Shown here: piece after piece, positions 34,954-45,900 of the stretch | How positions within the stretch are numbered: the stretch's first letter is position 1 | How the letters are laid out: the number at the start of each line of letters is the position of its first letter | Assembly: GCF_900113685.1 (NCBI RefSeq) | Contig: NZ_FOQG01000003.1 | Span: forward strand, 186,001 to 250,000 | DNA: 64,000 nt | Direction of reading: 5' to 3' | From: Nocardioides psychrotolerans | GTDB taxonomy: Bacteria; Actinomycetota; Actinomycetes; Propionibacteriales; Nocardioidaceae | Notes under the pieces: generated by a model | Database searches by the model: none | What the model was told of the DNA's origin: nothing | What the model saw: only the letters and a program-made list of their open reading frames with translations | Translations under genes and position numbers: made by a program

Positions 34954-35693
34954 GAGATCGCGAAGACGCGCGCCGGGAAGCCCGAGCCACCCAGCGGCTT
35001 GGGCCACGTGGCGACGACCAGCGCACCCGCGGCCGGAACCCGGTCGAGGTGGGCCAGCAGCTCCACCTGCCAACGGTCCTGCCCGAGCAGGTAGAGCTCC
35101 AGGCCGTAGTCGCCGCGGGAGGTCGAGCTGCCGGGATCGGTGTCGGTGGTCTCGTGGCCGATCGCGGTGATCCCCACCGTCGCCACGAGGTGCTCGAGGA
35201 CCTCGCGGCTCCAGCCTGGATAGTGCGCCACCCCGTCGGCGTCGTGGTTCGACATGGCGTCGGGGTCGGGCCAGCGGTGGCTCCAGTCGGTGCGCAGCGC
35301 GACGAAGGACCCACCCGGCAGCGGCCCGTGCTGCTTCTCCCAGGCCGTCACATCGGCGAGGGTCACGACCGCGTCGGCGTCGTCCCGCACCCGCTCGGAG
35401 ATGTCGAGCACCACCAGCGGCAGCACCATCTGCTCGACCGGCACCTGGTCGAGCGTGCGGGCGCCGTCGACGAAGTGCGACGGCGGGTCGACGTGGGTGC
35501 CCCACTGCCCGACGATCGTGTAGCGGTGGACGCGGAAGCCGTCGCCGGCCGCCACGTCGAAGATCTGGCCGCGCTCCTCGTCGGGGAACGCCGGGAAGTG
35601 CGGCTGCCCGGGATGGAAGGCGTGGGTCAGGTCGGTGAAGGTGCGGTCCTGCACGAGGCTGCGCTGCAGGTCCCACAACGGGTAGTCGCTCAT
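34950..35693 (-). CDS. cyclase-family metal-dependent hydrolase (kynurenine formamidase-like)
   Basis: A 247-residue enzyme of the cyclase family. The metal-binding motif reads QWGTHVDPPSHF, close to the canonical HxGTHxDxPxHF, and IGHETTDTDPG and FVALRTDWSHRW support the fold. Members hydrolyse formylkynurenine or act on other amides and lactones; the substrate is not predictable here. Its stop overlaps the convergent upstream gene end by 4 nt. Confidence 0.87.
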   Translation of the reverse strand: MSDYPLWDLQRSLVQDRTFTDLTHAFHPGQPHFPAFPDEERGQIFDVAAGDGFRVHRYTIVGQWGTHVDPPSHFVDGARTLDQVPVEQMVLPLVVLDISERVRDDADAVVTLADVTAWEKQHGPLPGGSFVALRTDWSHRWPDPDAMSNHDADGVAHYPGWSREVLEHLVATVGITAIGHETTDTDPGSSTSRGDYGLELYLLGQDRWQVELLAHLDRVPAAGALVVATWPKPLGGSGFPARVFAIS

Positions 35694-35757
35694 GGCGCCA
35701 CCCTGGCACGGCCGTGGCTGCGCGAGACCTCGGCGCCCCTAGCTCGTTGAGGTGGGC

Positions 35758-37221
35758 ATGAGACCGTCCGCACGCCTCCGGCGACTCGTCGCCACCGCCC
35801 TGGCCGGTGCCGTCGTCGGCGCCCTGACCACCGCCCCGGCGCAGGCCGACCCCCCGCAGGCCGACCCCCAACCGTCGGACCCGGCGTACACCGCACGGGA
35901 CGTGCAGAACATCGCCGACGCCTACGGCCGGATCCAGGGTCCGGGTGGCCAGCTGCGCAACACCGCCTACCTGCCGGCGCTGGTCCAGGCGGCGACGGCC
36001 CGGAGCGTGCAACAGATGCTCACCCAGGTCGCCTCGCCGACGCGTCCGGCGGTGACGGCCGGCAACTTCTTCCCGGGGTGGAACGTCGGCAACCCGCTGC
36101 GCGACGGCTGGTCCGGCACCCGCGGGCTGAGCCGCAAGGTCGCCTTCACCAACCAGCACGGCGCGCTCCTGCGCGGCACCGTGTGGCGCCCCGAGCCCGG
36201 GGCCCGCGACCCCTACACCGGTCGTGTCCTGCGCGGCCCGTTCCCCGGCGTGGTGCTCACCGAGGGCTCGGTGCAGGGCTCGGAGGGGATGTACGAGTGG
36301 CTCGCCCAGGACCTCGCAGAGCGCGGCTACGTGGTGCTGACCTACGACGTGCAGGGCCAGGGCACCAGCGAGACGCTGCCGCACGACCCCGGCGACGTCT
36401 TCCCGACCTGCTGCTCCGGCGTGCCGTTCCAGCAGCTCTCCAACTTCGTGGTCGGCACCCGCAACGCGCTCGACTTCTTCACCTCCACGCCGTCGCGGCC
36501 CTACGCCAACCCGTCGGCCGCGCGCGGTGAGGCCACCCCGTTCAACCCCTACTGGCGGCTCTTCGACCGCTCCCCCGACCGGCGTACGGCGACCCCGGGG
36601 CGGACCACCCGGATCGCAATCATCGGCCACTCCCTCGGCGCCCAGGCCGTGTCCCAGGTGCAGGCCACCGACCGTCGCGTCGCGGCGGTCGTCGCGCTCG
36701 ACAAGCTGCGCGGCGGCGACGGGACCCGCCCCGCGGTGCCGGCGCTCGCGGTGCAGTCGGAGTACGGCTTCACGGTCTCCCCGTGGTTCACCAGCGGCGG
36801 CAGCTCAATCACCCCGCAGCCCTCGCCCGACGGTCCCGACCCGATGCGCGAACGGGCCACCGGCTTCGACGCCTGGCGCGCGGCCGGCGTCGACTCGATG
36901 CTGGTCGTCCCACGCGCCTCGACCCACCTCGACTACACCGACATCCCGCTGGTGCTGCCGGCCAGCCGCTACGGCCAGGACCTGACCAGCGTCTACACCC
37001 AGCTCTGGCTGGACCGCTACCTCAAGCACCGCGACAACACAGCGGCCCTGCTCGGAGGCCGGTTCCGCTACCTCGAGCCCGTCGGTGACGGTCGTTGGAG
37101 CCCGGTCACGCTGCGCCGCGACGCGCTGCTGAGCTTTTACTACTGCTCGGCCTACAGCCTGGACGCTCGCGGCAAGGCCGCGGCTCGTCGTACGGGCGAC
37201 GTGACGGGGGTCGGCTGCTAG
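35758..37221 (+). CDS. secreted alpha/beta-hydrolase
   Basis: A 487-residue protein with a signal peptide (MRPSARLRRLVATALAGAVV, cleavage likely after AQA at about residue 31). The nucleophile elbow is GHSLG (in IAIIGHSLGAQAV), with TYDVQGQG earlier and RASTHLDYTD containing the likely catalytic His. A pair of cysteines (TCCSG) follows the lid region. It acts outside the membrane; an esterase or lipase role is likely but unassigned. ATG at 35758 follows GAGGTG; an in-frame GTG at 35752 is the alternative. Confidence 0.88.
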   Translation: MRPSARLRRLVATALAGAVVGALTTAPAQADPPQADPQPSDPAYTARDVQNIADAYGRIQGPGGQLRNTAYLPALVQAATARSVQQMLTQVASPTRPAVTAGNFFPGWNVGNPLRDGWSGTRGLSRKVAFTNQHGALLRGTVWRPEPGARDPYTGRVLRGPFPGVVLTEGSVQGSEGMYEWLAQDLAERGYVVLTYDVQGQGTSETLPHDPGDVFPTCCSGVPFQQLSNFVVGTRNALDFFTSTPSRPYANPSAARGEATPFNPYWRLFDRSPDRRTATPGRTTRIAIIGHSLGAQAVSQVQATDRRVAAVVALDKLRGGDGTRPAVPALAVQSEYGFTVSPWFTSGGSSITPQPSPDGPDPMRERATGFDAWRAAGVDSMLVVPRASTHLDYTDIPLVLPASRYGQDLTSVYTQLWLDRYLKHRDNTAALLGGRFRYLEPVGDGRWSPVTLRRDALLSFYYCSAYSLDARGKAAARRTGDVTGVGC

Positions 37222-37244
37222 CCCGACGCGCTCAGCCGACGCGC

Positions 37245-37853
37245 TCAGCCGACCCGCGCGATCGAGAGCGCCAGGCCGGTGAGGTGGCCCAGGCGTGCGA
37301 CCTCCGAGTCGAGGAACTCCGGGCCGCCGCGGCGGCCGATGACGACGATCTCGTTGCCGTCGAGCCGGGCGGCGACATAGAGGGTGTCGTCACCGTCGGA
37401 CTCCAGGCGGGTTGCCCGGTCGAGCTCCACGAAGTCGAACTCGTCAGGCGCTGCCCCGGTGCCGTGGACGACCCCGGTCGCCCGGTGCAGCCGGAGCGCC
37501 CAGTCGGAGCGGAACGTCATCGGCAGCAGGTCCACGAGGCGGTTGATCGCCTCGGTCGGGTGAGCGGTGAGGTCCTCGACGGCCTCGAGGTCCAGGAAGA
37601 GGTTGCCACCGGCTGCGTAGCGGCTGATCCACACCACGTTGACCCCGTCGAGCGCGTTGCACGCCGAGACGATCGAGTCGGGCATGATCCCGTCGATCAT
37701 CTCCAGCAGCACATCGTCGACCGCGGTGCCGTCGTGGCGTTTCTCGACGATCTCGATGGCCTCGATGTCGCCGCCCGCCTCACCGACGGCGGAGGCCAGA
37801 CGCCCCAGGGACCCGGGGACGTCGGGCAGCTCGACACGCAGCAGGTAAGGCAC
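37245..37853 (-). CDS. ACT-domain protein
   Basis: A 202-residue protein from GTG at 37853. The N-terminal 75 residues are an ACT domain (LRVELPDVPGSLGRLASAVG, DIEAIEIVEKR), usually an amino-acid-binding regulatory module. The remainder (FVELDRATRLESDG, DGNEIVVIGRRGGPEFLDSEV) is of unknown function. No enzyme domain is seen, so it is probably a regulator or ligand-sensing protein. Adjacent 37224-37249 is a 13-bp tandem duplication. Confidence 0.82.
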   Translation of the reverse strand: MPYLLRVELPDVPGSLGRLASAVGEAGGDIEAIEIVEKRHDGTAVDDVLLEMIDGIMPDSIVSACNALDGVNVVWISRYAAGGNLFLDLEAVEDLTAHPTEAINRLVDLLPMTFRSDWALRLHRATGVVHGTGAAPDEFDFVELDRATRLESDGDDTLYVAARLDGNEIVVIGRRGGPEFLDSEVARLGHLTGLALSIARVG

Positions 37854-37897
37854 GCGAGGACCCTAGCCTCCGCAGGTTGCCACGCCGTTTCGGCCAC

Positions 37898-39655
37898 TCA
37901 TCCGCTGGACCCGTGCAGCCGCAGCCGCAGTCCGGTGGCCCGCTGGGCCTGGGTCGCGACGGCAGCGCGCACCGCCTCCTCGGAGCCGACCACCCGCACG
38001 TGCGACTGGGCCCGGGTGACCGCGGTGTAGAACAGCTCGCGGGTCAGCAGCCGTGACCCCGCCTCGGGCAGCAGGACCGTGACGCGCTCGGCCTGGCTGC
38101 CCTGGCTCTTGTGGATGGTCATCGCGTGCATCGTCTCGATCGCCTCGAGCCGCCCGGGCGCGAGGTCGCGCAACGTCTCCGAGCCCGCGATCCACACCCG
38201 CAGCCGCCCGTCCGGCTGCAGCACCGCGACCCCCGACTCGCCGTTGTAGACCCCCAGCGCGTAGTCGTTGGTCGTCACCAGGACCGGACGCCCGACGTAC
38301 CAGGTCGTGTAGATCGGCACGCCCGTCTCCTCTGCGACCCAACGCTCGACCTGACTGTTCCAGTGTCGTACGCCGAAGGGTCCCTCCCGGTGGGCACAGA
38401 GCAGGCGGTGCCCGTCGAGGGCCGCGAGGGCCTGCTCGTGGTCGCCGGCGACGGCCGCCTCACGGACGGCGAGCGCCGAGGCCAGCGCGTCCTCGCGCAA
38501 CGCGGCGGCCGGGTCGTCGGTCTCGACGAACTCCACCTCGTCGCTGGTGCGGCGCAGCGTCGCCAGCACGGCGTCGGCGTCACCGACGCGGAGCGCCTCG
38601 GCGAGGTCCTTGATGTCTTCGGTGGAGCGGAAGTTCTCGGTCAGCGACGCGACGGGGGAGGCCGGGTGTCCCTCGAAGCCGCGCACCACGTCGGCCAGCA
38701 CCGCGCCGGCCCCGACCGAGGTGAGCTGGCGGGGGTCGCCGACCAGCAGCAGCCGGGCCTCGGGTCGCACCGCCTCGAGCACCCGGCCCATCATGGTGAG
38801 CTCGACCATGGAGCACTCGTCGACCACCACGACGTCGTACTTCAACCGGTTGGCGCGGTCGTGGCGGAAACGGGTGCGGTTGTCGTGACGGAAGCCGAGC
38901 AACCGGTGCAAGGTCATCGCGTCGGGTCGGCCGACGCGCTCCTGGTCGGCGGGGTCGAGACCCGCGAGCTCACCCAGCACCGCCTCCTGGACCCGGGTCG
39001 CAGCCTTGCCGGTGGGGGCGGCGAGGGCGATCGAGCAGCGGCGGCCCGCGACGGCCGCCTGGTCGGCAAGCAGCACCAGCATCCGGGCCACGGTCGTGGT
39101 CTTGCCGGTGCCGGGTCCACCCGTCAGCACCGTGGTCCACCGACGCACGGCCCCCTCGGCGGCGGTCTCCTGCTCGGGGCTGAGGTGCTCGCCGCGGACC
39201 CGACCCAGGGCCGAGGCGAGGGCGGCCTCGTCGACGCTCGGAGCGTCCGCGGCGGCCCGCGTGAGCAGGTCGGCGGCCACCTGCGTCTCGAGGCGGTGGT
39301 AACGGTCGAGGTAGGTCAACGAGCCCTCGTGGCGCAGCACGCCCTCGGCGACCAGGCGCGAGGCCGTCAGGGCAGCGACCCACTCCACCGGCTCGGGCCA
39401 CGGGAGCTCGGGGGCCAGCGCCGCGATCGTGGTCAGGTCGACGCACACCGAGCCGGCGCGCACCGCACGCACCGCGAGCGCGGCCGCGAGCAGCACCCGC
39501 TCGTCGGTCTCGGACGCGAGGTCGGCGACACGACCAGCGACGTGGACGTCGCCGGCCTCGAGGACGCCGGCCACGTTGAAGACCGCGAGCAGACCCTCCG
39601 CCCCCAGCGCCAACCGCCGGTCGTGGTCGCCCAGGGGCTCGAAGAGCTCGGTCAT
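37898..39655 (-). CDS. recD: exodeoxyribonuclease V subunit alpha (RecD)
   Basis: A 585-residue SF1B helicase. Walker A is GGPGTGKTTT, followed by VVVVDECSMVEL (Walker B) and the C-terminal MTIHKSQGSQAERV helicase motif. ATG at 39655 overlaps the recB stop by 4 nt; a longer frame is ignored. It is the 5'-3' motor of the RecBCD complex in double-strand break repair and foreign DNA degradation. Confidence 0.95.
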   Translation of the reverse strand: MTELFEPLGDHDRRLALGAEGLLAVFNVAGVLEAGDVHVAGRVADLASETDERVLLAAALAVRAVRAGSVCVDLTTIAALAPELPWPEPVEWVAALTASRLVAEGVLRHEGSLTYLDRYHRLETQVAADLLTRAAADAPSVDEAALASALGRVRGEHLSPEQETAAEGAVRRWTTVLTGGPGTGKTTTVARMLVLLADQAAVAGRRCSIALAAPTGKAATRVQEAVLGELAGLDPADQERVGRPDAMTLHRLLGFRHDNRTRFRHDRANRLKYDVVVVDECSMVELTMMGRVLEAVRPEARLLLVGDPRQLTSVGAGAVLADVVRGFEGHPASPVASLTENFRSTEDIKDLAEALRVGDADAVLATLRRTSDEVEFVETDDPAAALREDALASALAVREAAVAGDHEQALAALDGHRLLCAHREGPFGVRHWNSQVERWVAEETGVPIYTTWYVGRPVLVTTNDYALGVYNGESGVAVLQPDGRLRVWIAGSETLRDLAPGRLEAIETMHAMTIHKSQGSQAERVTVLLPEAGSRLLTRELFYTAVTRAQSHVRVVGSEEAVRAAVATQAQRATGLRLRLHGSSG

Positions 39656-42600
39656 CGGCGCACCTCTCCGTCCAGCAGGTCTGACAGCTCCTCGACCAGG
39701 GCGACCGGCGGACGCCACGTGAAGACGCCGCAGGGCTCGCCGTCCACGAGCGGCGTCCCCGGACCGCACATGCCGCGCAGGTAGAGGTAGAGCACGCCGC
39801 CGAGGTGCACCGCGGGGTCGTAGCCCGGCTGGCGCCAGCGCAGGAAGCGGTGGAGCACCGCGGCGTAGAGCAGCGCCTGGAGGGGGTAGTCGGAGTGGCC
39901 CATGGCGTCGTCGAGCGCCTGGGGCCGGTAGGAGTGGGCGGTGAGCGGCTCATCACGCGGGCCCAGCCAGTTGGTCTTGTAGTCGACGATCACGTAGCGC
40001 GGTGACGCCGGTGTGCCGAGCCGGAGCACGACGTCCACCGAGCCGGTGAGGTAGCCGCGGAGAGTCTGCTCCCCCAGCGCCGGCAGGGCCAGTGCCTCGG
40101 CGTAGCCCCGCACCGGGTCGCCCTCGGGCAGGTGGCGACGCAGGAGGGGGGCAAGGTCACCCAGCCGGGCCCCCGCACCCGCACCCGGGAGGTCGCCCCC
40201 CGACAGCGGGAGCTCGAAGTCGAGCTCACGCAGCCGGTCGCGCAGCGGGACCTGTCGCAGCGTCGCCCCGTCGGCGACGGTGCCCAGGGGCGAGTCACAG
40301 ACCGCGACGAGGGCCTCGACCAGCTCCTCACGGTCGAGGTCCACGGGCCACCAGCCCAGCTGCTCGTCGACGTGGGCACCCAGCTCGGCGCGCAGGTCGG
40401 CCGCGTCGGGGTCGGTGTGCTCGAGCACGGCGTGCACCAGGGAGCCGAAGGTGGCCCCGACGGGCAGCCCGGCCATCGGCGACAGCACCGACTCCGTCGC
40501 TGCGTCATCGGCCACACCGGCGACGTCGACGTCCTCGTCATCCTTGGCGAGCAGCTCGGGCTCACTGGTGACGGCCACGGCTCCGGGCGCGACGTCGACG
40601 TGGCTGAGCGCGGAGTAGGAGGTGCGGCGCCACTCGGTGTCGACGCTGCGACCGAAGCTGCGCACCGCGAGGTCGCCGACCTCGGGCAGCACGGGATCGG
40701 GACCCGGGTCCGCCCAGGCCGCCAGCTCGGGCGCCGGGCCGCCGCGGTCGCGCCACCGGGCGAAGAGGCCGACGACGTCGTCGTCGGTCGGCACCGGGGG
40801 CGAGGCGGGGACCTGACCGTCGGTGGGGTCGAGCCGCATCAGCAACCGGTGGAGCGGGGAGGCCACGGCGTTCTTGGTCGGGGCCCACCAGCACACCACC
40901 TGGGACTGGGCGCGGGTGATGGCGACGTAGAGCAGGCGCAGCCACTCCCCTGCCTCCTCGTCCGCCCAGCGCCGCACGTGCTCGGGCCACTCATCGCCAC
41001 CACCGGCGCCGACGTCGAGGCAGCGGCGACCCTCGTCGTCGTGGAAGAGCGGGCGGGTCGGCTTGGGGACGAACCGGTCACCGAGGGCGGGGAGGTAGAC
41101 GACGGGGTATTCCAGACCCTTGCTGGCGTGGATCGTGACGAGCTGGACCGCGGCCGCGTCGGAGTCGAGCCGCCGGGTGCGCTCGAGGCCGCGTCCGGCA
41201 CGGCCCTCGACCACCTGCACCCGCAGCCAGGCCAGCAGCGAGACGACGCCGAGGCGCTCGGTGGTCGCGGCCTCGTGCAGGGCCTCGCCGATGTGGCGCA
41301 GGTCGGTCAGCACCCGCTCCCCGCCGACCTCGCGCAGCACCCGGGCCGGGAGGCCCGCGGCGGAGGCCGCCTCGAGGACGGCCGCGATCCCGCGACGCGG
41401 CACCACCTCGACCCACTCGCGCAGCACCTCCCCGACCTCCTCCGTGAGCCCGTCACCGCGCTCGTCGAGCTCGCGGGCGGTGTGGGGGAAGAAGCAGGTC
41501 AGCGCCGCGGCGCGCACGCGAGGGGCCCGGTGCGGCTGCTCGAGCGCCTCGAGCAGGATGAGCCACTCGAGGGCCGCCGGGGTCGCGAAGACGCTGCCCC
41601 CACCGGCGATCACGGCGGGGACCCCGACCGCGTGCAGCTCACGCTGGGACGCGGCGAGGTCGGCATGGCGGTAGCAGATGACCGCGACGTCGCGAGGCTC
41701 CAGCGCGCACCCGTCGAAGGTGGCACCGGACGCCAGGAGACGGCGTACGTCGAGGGCGAGGTCGGTGGCCACGTGGCGCCGGACGTCGGCGACCGCCAGC
41801 GACGCGCCGGGAGACCGCCCGAAGGCGTCGCGGCGCACCACCCGGAGACGGAACGGGGAGGCGACCGGGGTGCCGGCCAGCCGCGGCTCCTGGTGGTGCA
41901 CCGTCACCGGTCGCGCGACGATCCGCCGATCGCCGAGCTCTGCCCCCACGAGCAGCTCCTGGAGGCCCGCGAGCAGACCGGCGTCACTGCGTCGGTTCGT
42001 GCCGAGCGTCTGCTGGGTCGTCGCGGTCTCGGCGGCCGCGAGGTAGGTCGTGACGTCTCCGCCACGGAAGGCGTAGATGGCCTGCTTGGGGTCGCCGATG
42101 AGCACCATCGTGGCGACGCCGCTGAAGGCACGGTCGAGGACCTTCCACTGGACGGGGTCGGTGTCCTGGAACTCGTCGACCAGCACGATCCGCCAGCGGG
42201 CCCGCATGCGCACCCGCGCCGGCGAGTCCTCCGGCTCGAGCGCGTCGGCGAGCTGGCTGAGCAGGTCGTCGTAGGAGAGGATCCCGAGCCGACGCTTGCG
42301 GAGCTCGAGCTCCTCGCGGACCTTGAGCGCGAAGCCCACCCGGCGACCGGCCGGGGTCGAGCGGTCGACGGACACCGGCTCGAGCCAGGCCTGCGGGTCG
42401 CGCACGACCGCGCGGGCGATCTCGAGGGCCTCGGTGTGCGTGAAGACCGGCACGCCGGAGGCGAAGGCGAAGGCCCGCAGGTAGAGGTCGTCGACGACCT
42501 CGGAGACCAGGTCGTCGAGGTCCTCGACCAGCCGCGCCCGCGCGTCGGTGTCGCCGGCCACCCCCAACGAGCTGAGCACCAGGGAGCAGAACTGATGGGT

Positions 42601-42978
42601 GGTGGCGATCGTGGCCCCGTCGAAGCCGACCAGCGCATCGACGACGCGCTGGTGGCGCAACGCCCGCTGATCGGCGTCGCACTCGACCAGCAGGGTGAGC
42701 AGGGAGGACGCCCCGATGTCGACGCCAGGGTCGACGCCGAGCGCCCGCTCGGCCTCGACCAGCTGGGCCCGCACCCGCTCGCGCAGCTCCTGGCTGGCGG
42801 CGCGACCGAAGGTCACGACCAGCATCTCGTCGAGGCCGGCGACCCCCTCCGCGACGTAGCGGGTGACGAGCGCCGCGATCGTCCAGGTCTTGCCGGTGCC
42901 GGCGCTGGCCTCGAGCAGGGTCGTCCCCACCACGGGCAGCGGCGCGGCGATGTCGAAGGTGGGCAGGTCATTCCTCAC
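39652..42978 (-). CDS. recB: exodeoxyribonuclease V subunit beta (RecB)
   Basis: A 1108-residue UvrD-like helicase-nuclease. Motif I is EASAGTGKTWTI (about 23-34), QFC/helicase motifs include VDEFQDTDPVQW and GDPKQAIYAFRG, and the C-terminal nuclease has VIVDYKTNWLG with the catalytic Asp and Lys. GTG start at 42978 follows AGGAG. Part of recC-recB-recD. Confidence 0.96.
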   Translation of the reverse strand: MRNDLPTFDIAAPLPVVGTTLLEASAGTGKTWTIAALVTRYVAEGVAGLDEMLVVTFGRAASQELRERVRAQLVEAERALGVDPGVDIGASSLLTLLVECDADQRALRHQRVVDALVGFDGATIATTHQFCSLVLSSLGVAGDTDARARLVEDLDDLVSEVVDDLYLRAFAFASGVPVFTHTEALEIARAVVRDPQAWLEPVSVDRSTPAGRRVGFALKVREELELRKRRLGILSYDDLLSQLADALEPEDSPARVRMRARWRIVLVDEFQDTDPVQWKVLDRAFSGVATMVLIGDPKQAIYAFRGGDVTTYLAAAETATTQQTLGTNRRSDAGLLAGLQELLVGAELGDRRIVARPVTVHHQEPRLAGTPVASPFRLRVVRRDAFGRSPGASLAVADVRRHVATDLALDVRRLLASGATFDGCALEPRDVAVICYRHADLAASQRELHAVGVPAVIAGGGSVFATPAALEWLILLEALEQPHRAPRVRAAALTCFFPHTARELDERGDGLTEEVGEVLREWVEVVPRRGIAAVLEAASAAGLPARVLREVGGERVLTDLRHIGEALHEAATTERLGVVSLLAWLRVQVVEGRAGRGLERTRRLDSDAAAVQLVTIHASKGLEYPVVYLPALGDRFVPKPTRPLFHDDEGRRCLDVGAGGGDEWPEHVRRWADEEAGEWLRLLYVAITRAQSQVVCWWAPTKNAVASPLHRLLMRLDPTDGQVPASPPVPTDDDVVGLFARWRDRGGPAPELAAWADPGPDPVLPEVGDLAVRSFGRSVDTEWRRTSYSALSHVDVAPGAVAVTSEPELLAKDDEDVDVAGVADDAATESVLSPMAGLPVGATFGSLVHAVLEHTDPDAADLRAELGAHVDEQLGWWPVDLDREELVEALVAVCDSPLGTVADGATLRQVPLRDRLRELDFELPLSGGDLPGAGAGARLGDLAPLLRRHLPEGDPVRGYAEALALPALGEQTLRGYLTGSVDVVLRLGTPASPRYVIVDYKTNWLGPRDEPLTAHSYRPQALDDAMGHSDYPLQALLYAAVLHRFLRWRQPGYDPAVHLGGVLYLYLRGMCGPGTPLVDGEPCGVFTWRPPVALVEELSDLLDGEVRR

Positions 42979-42997
42979 AGGTCACTCCTCTCAGGCC

Positions 42998-45900
42998 TCA
43001 CAGGGCAGCCACCCTCTCGCCGCCGGCGAGGAGGGGCTCCCACACCTGCCACGCGTAGGTCGCGAGGCCGGCGGCGAGGAGCACCTCGACCGGCTGGTCG
43101 GGACCGAACGCACGGACGTGATGGTCGTCGGCGTCCTCGCCCTTGATCCCGAAGGCGTTGTGCGGGTCGGTCGTCCACGCCCGACGGGCCAGCTCCACGG
43201 GAGAGACGTCGTCGCCCCTGAGCTCGCGGGCCCGCCCATCCGCCCAGGCGGCCGCCGTCTGGATCGGCAGCGGCAGCGGGGTGCGCAGGCCGAGGTCGCG
43301 CAGCTCGACGAGGGTGCGCAGGTGGTCGACGGCCCGGTGGTCCAGCGGACCCGCCAGGGCACGGCGGGGGCCGGCCCGTTCTCGCCCGACGGCGTGGGCG
43401 GTCCAGCTGGCGTCGGGGCGGGCGGCGCTCAGGGCGAGCAGGTCGATCCACGAGTGCAGGCGCTGGCGGGGCTTGAGCCGGGAGTAGCCCAGGGAGACCA
43501 GCTTGGCGCCGTAGAGGCCGGAGACCGTGCCGGAGAGGCGTCGACCGCCGCCGAGGTCCACGTCGACGTCCACCGAGCGCGCCGCCCCCACCCGGAGGTC
43601 GGCGGTGCGGTCGAAGAGCTTCTGGGACTCTGCGACGACGCCCTTCAACGTCGTGACGCCGAGGTCACCGGGGGGCAGCGTGCCGCGCAGCTGCTCGGCG
43701 AGCATCACGGCCGTGTCGTCCTGGCCCGCCATCACCTCACGGAGCAGGTGGTCACCGATGTGCCACTCCTCGAGCTTGTCGAGCTCCACCGGGATCGCGT
43801 CACGCAGCTCGTCGGGCGACAGCGGCACCGACACCTCGAGCCTCTGGCGCAGGAAGGAGCGCACCGGGTGGGTGAAGAACGTCTTGAGGTCGGCCAGGGA
43901 GACGTCCTCGACCGGCCGCTCGGGCAACGGTCCGTCGAGCAGGGGTGGCCGGGCGACCCGGGGGCCGACCATCGCGCGCGCCCCGGCGAGCGCGGCGCGG
44001 TCGAAGCTGAAGGGGCGCCCCGGGTCGCCCGGCAGCAGCCGCCCGGGCTGGAGGTTGCGGGGGTCGTGCGGCTGGAGCGGGTGCTCGACCAGCACGCTGT
44101 CGCGCACGGGGGCGGCCGCGGTGCGGTCGGCGGCGTCGAGCACCTCCCCCAGGGGCACGGCGGGGGGTCGTGCGGCACCGGAGTGCTCGTTGGCGCCGGT
44201 GTAGGTGACGACGACCGTCTCGGTCGCGGCGAGCAGCGCGTCCAGGAGCAGCTGCCGGTCCTCGCTGCGCGCGTCGCGCTCACCGGTGAGGGGACGTCGG
44301 GCGAGGACGTCGTCGCCGTCCTCGATGCTCACACGCGGGAAGACCCCGTCGTCGAGGCCGACGAGGCACACCACGCGGTGGGGCACCGAGCGCATCGGGA
44401 CCATGGTGCACACGGTGAGGGTGCCGGTGCGGAAGTTGGCCCGGGTCGGGCGTCCCCCGAGCCTCGAGGCCAGCAGCGCCCGGACGTCGGCGAGCCGGAG
44501 CGGCACCTCGGGGGTGTCGTGGCCCGAGCGCGCCGCCGCGGTCAGCTCGCGCTCGAGCTGCGGCACCTGCCAGGCGTCGTCCGGGGCGACGTCGGTCAGA
44601 CCGAGCACTCCCTCGGTGAGGGCACGCATCCAGGAGTCGACGCCGCTCGCCGCCTCGAGCGCGACGACACAGGCGCCGAGCCGGTCGACCAGCTCGGCCA
44701 GCCGCCCGACGAGGTCGACGTCGTTGCTGCCGACGTCGTCGACCGGCAGGCCGCGCCCGACGTGGCGGTGGTCGTCGCCGCTCATCGCGACACCGAGCAG
44801 CATGCGGTCGAGGCCCGCCCGCCAGGTGTTGTGCTCGAAACGCTGCATCTCGAACCGGCCGCGCTGGGCGGCGTCGAGCCCCCAGCGGATGCCGGCCTCG
44901 CCGACCCAGCGGGTGATCCGGTCGAGGTCGTCGTCGGTGAAGCCGAAACGCAGCCGCACCGCCGGGGTGCTGGCGAGGTCGAGGACCTGCGAGGCGGTGA
45001 GTCGTCCGGACGCGAGCTCGACCAGGCCCGCCGCGATCGCGAGGAGCGGGTTGGTGCTGGTCAGTGCCCGGTCGGCCAGGCGCACCCGGAGCCGGTGGGC
45101 GGGATGGCCACCGCCAGCCGCCTGGTCGACGACGTCGGCGAGACCGAAGCCCGCCGAGAACAGCGGGGCGTAGGTCTCGATGTCGGGACACATCACGAGG
45201 ATGTCGCGGGGCTCGAGCGTGGGGTCGTCGGCGAGCAACCCGACCAGCACCTCGCGCAGGACGTCGACCTGGCGGGCCGCGCCGTGGCAGGCGTGGACCT
45301 GGAGGCTGCGGTCGGAGGCTGCGGGCACCCGGACCGCGCGGGCCTCGGCGGACGGCGCGCCGTTGGCCCGGAGGTCGTGCTGGAGCCAGCCGAGGATGGT
45401 GGTGGGCTCCTCGACCGCCACCCCCACCGGCTCGTCGACCGTCGCGACCGGCGCCAGGGTGCGGCGCAGCTCCCGGGCGTCCCGGCCCAGCGAGGCCAGG
45501 AGCGGGTGACCCACGGCGCCGGCCGACTCGTCGTCGTCGCGGGCGACCACGCCACCGACCCCGGCCAGGGCGTCCCACAGCGCTGGTGAGGGCTGCGGCA
45601 GCCAGAGGTGCACCTCGCGTGTCGTCGCCAGGGCGCCGAGGAGCGCGACCTCGGTCGCGGGCAGCCGGGTGTGGCCGAAGAGGGAGAGGCGTTCCGGCAG
45701 GTCGAGGCCCGCGCCGCCGGCGCGGAGCAGGGCGAGCGCCCGGTCGTGGCGCACGTCCGGGGGCTCGACGTCGACCCGCTCCAGCAGCCGCTGCCAGAGC
45801 AGCGCCTGCCACACCAGGTCGGGCGCCAGCTCACCTCCGGCACCGTCGGTGAGGAGCCCGTCGCGCCAGTCGGTGACGAGCTGGGGCCGCTGGACGGCGT

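Noticed and set aside
37224..37249. 13-bp tandem duplication between two convergent genes
   Set aside because: A single duplication is likely a replication slip with no further structure.
40132..45589. Two very long open frames (over 900 codons) on the + strand opposite recB and recC
   Set aside because: Charged low-complexity translation with no domain, wholly antisense to well-matched recB/recC; expected in high-GC DNA.
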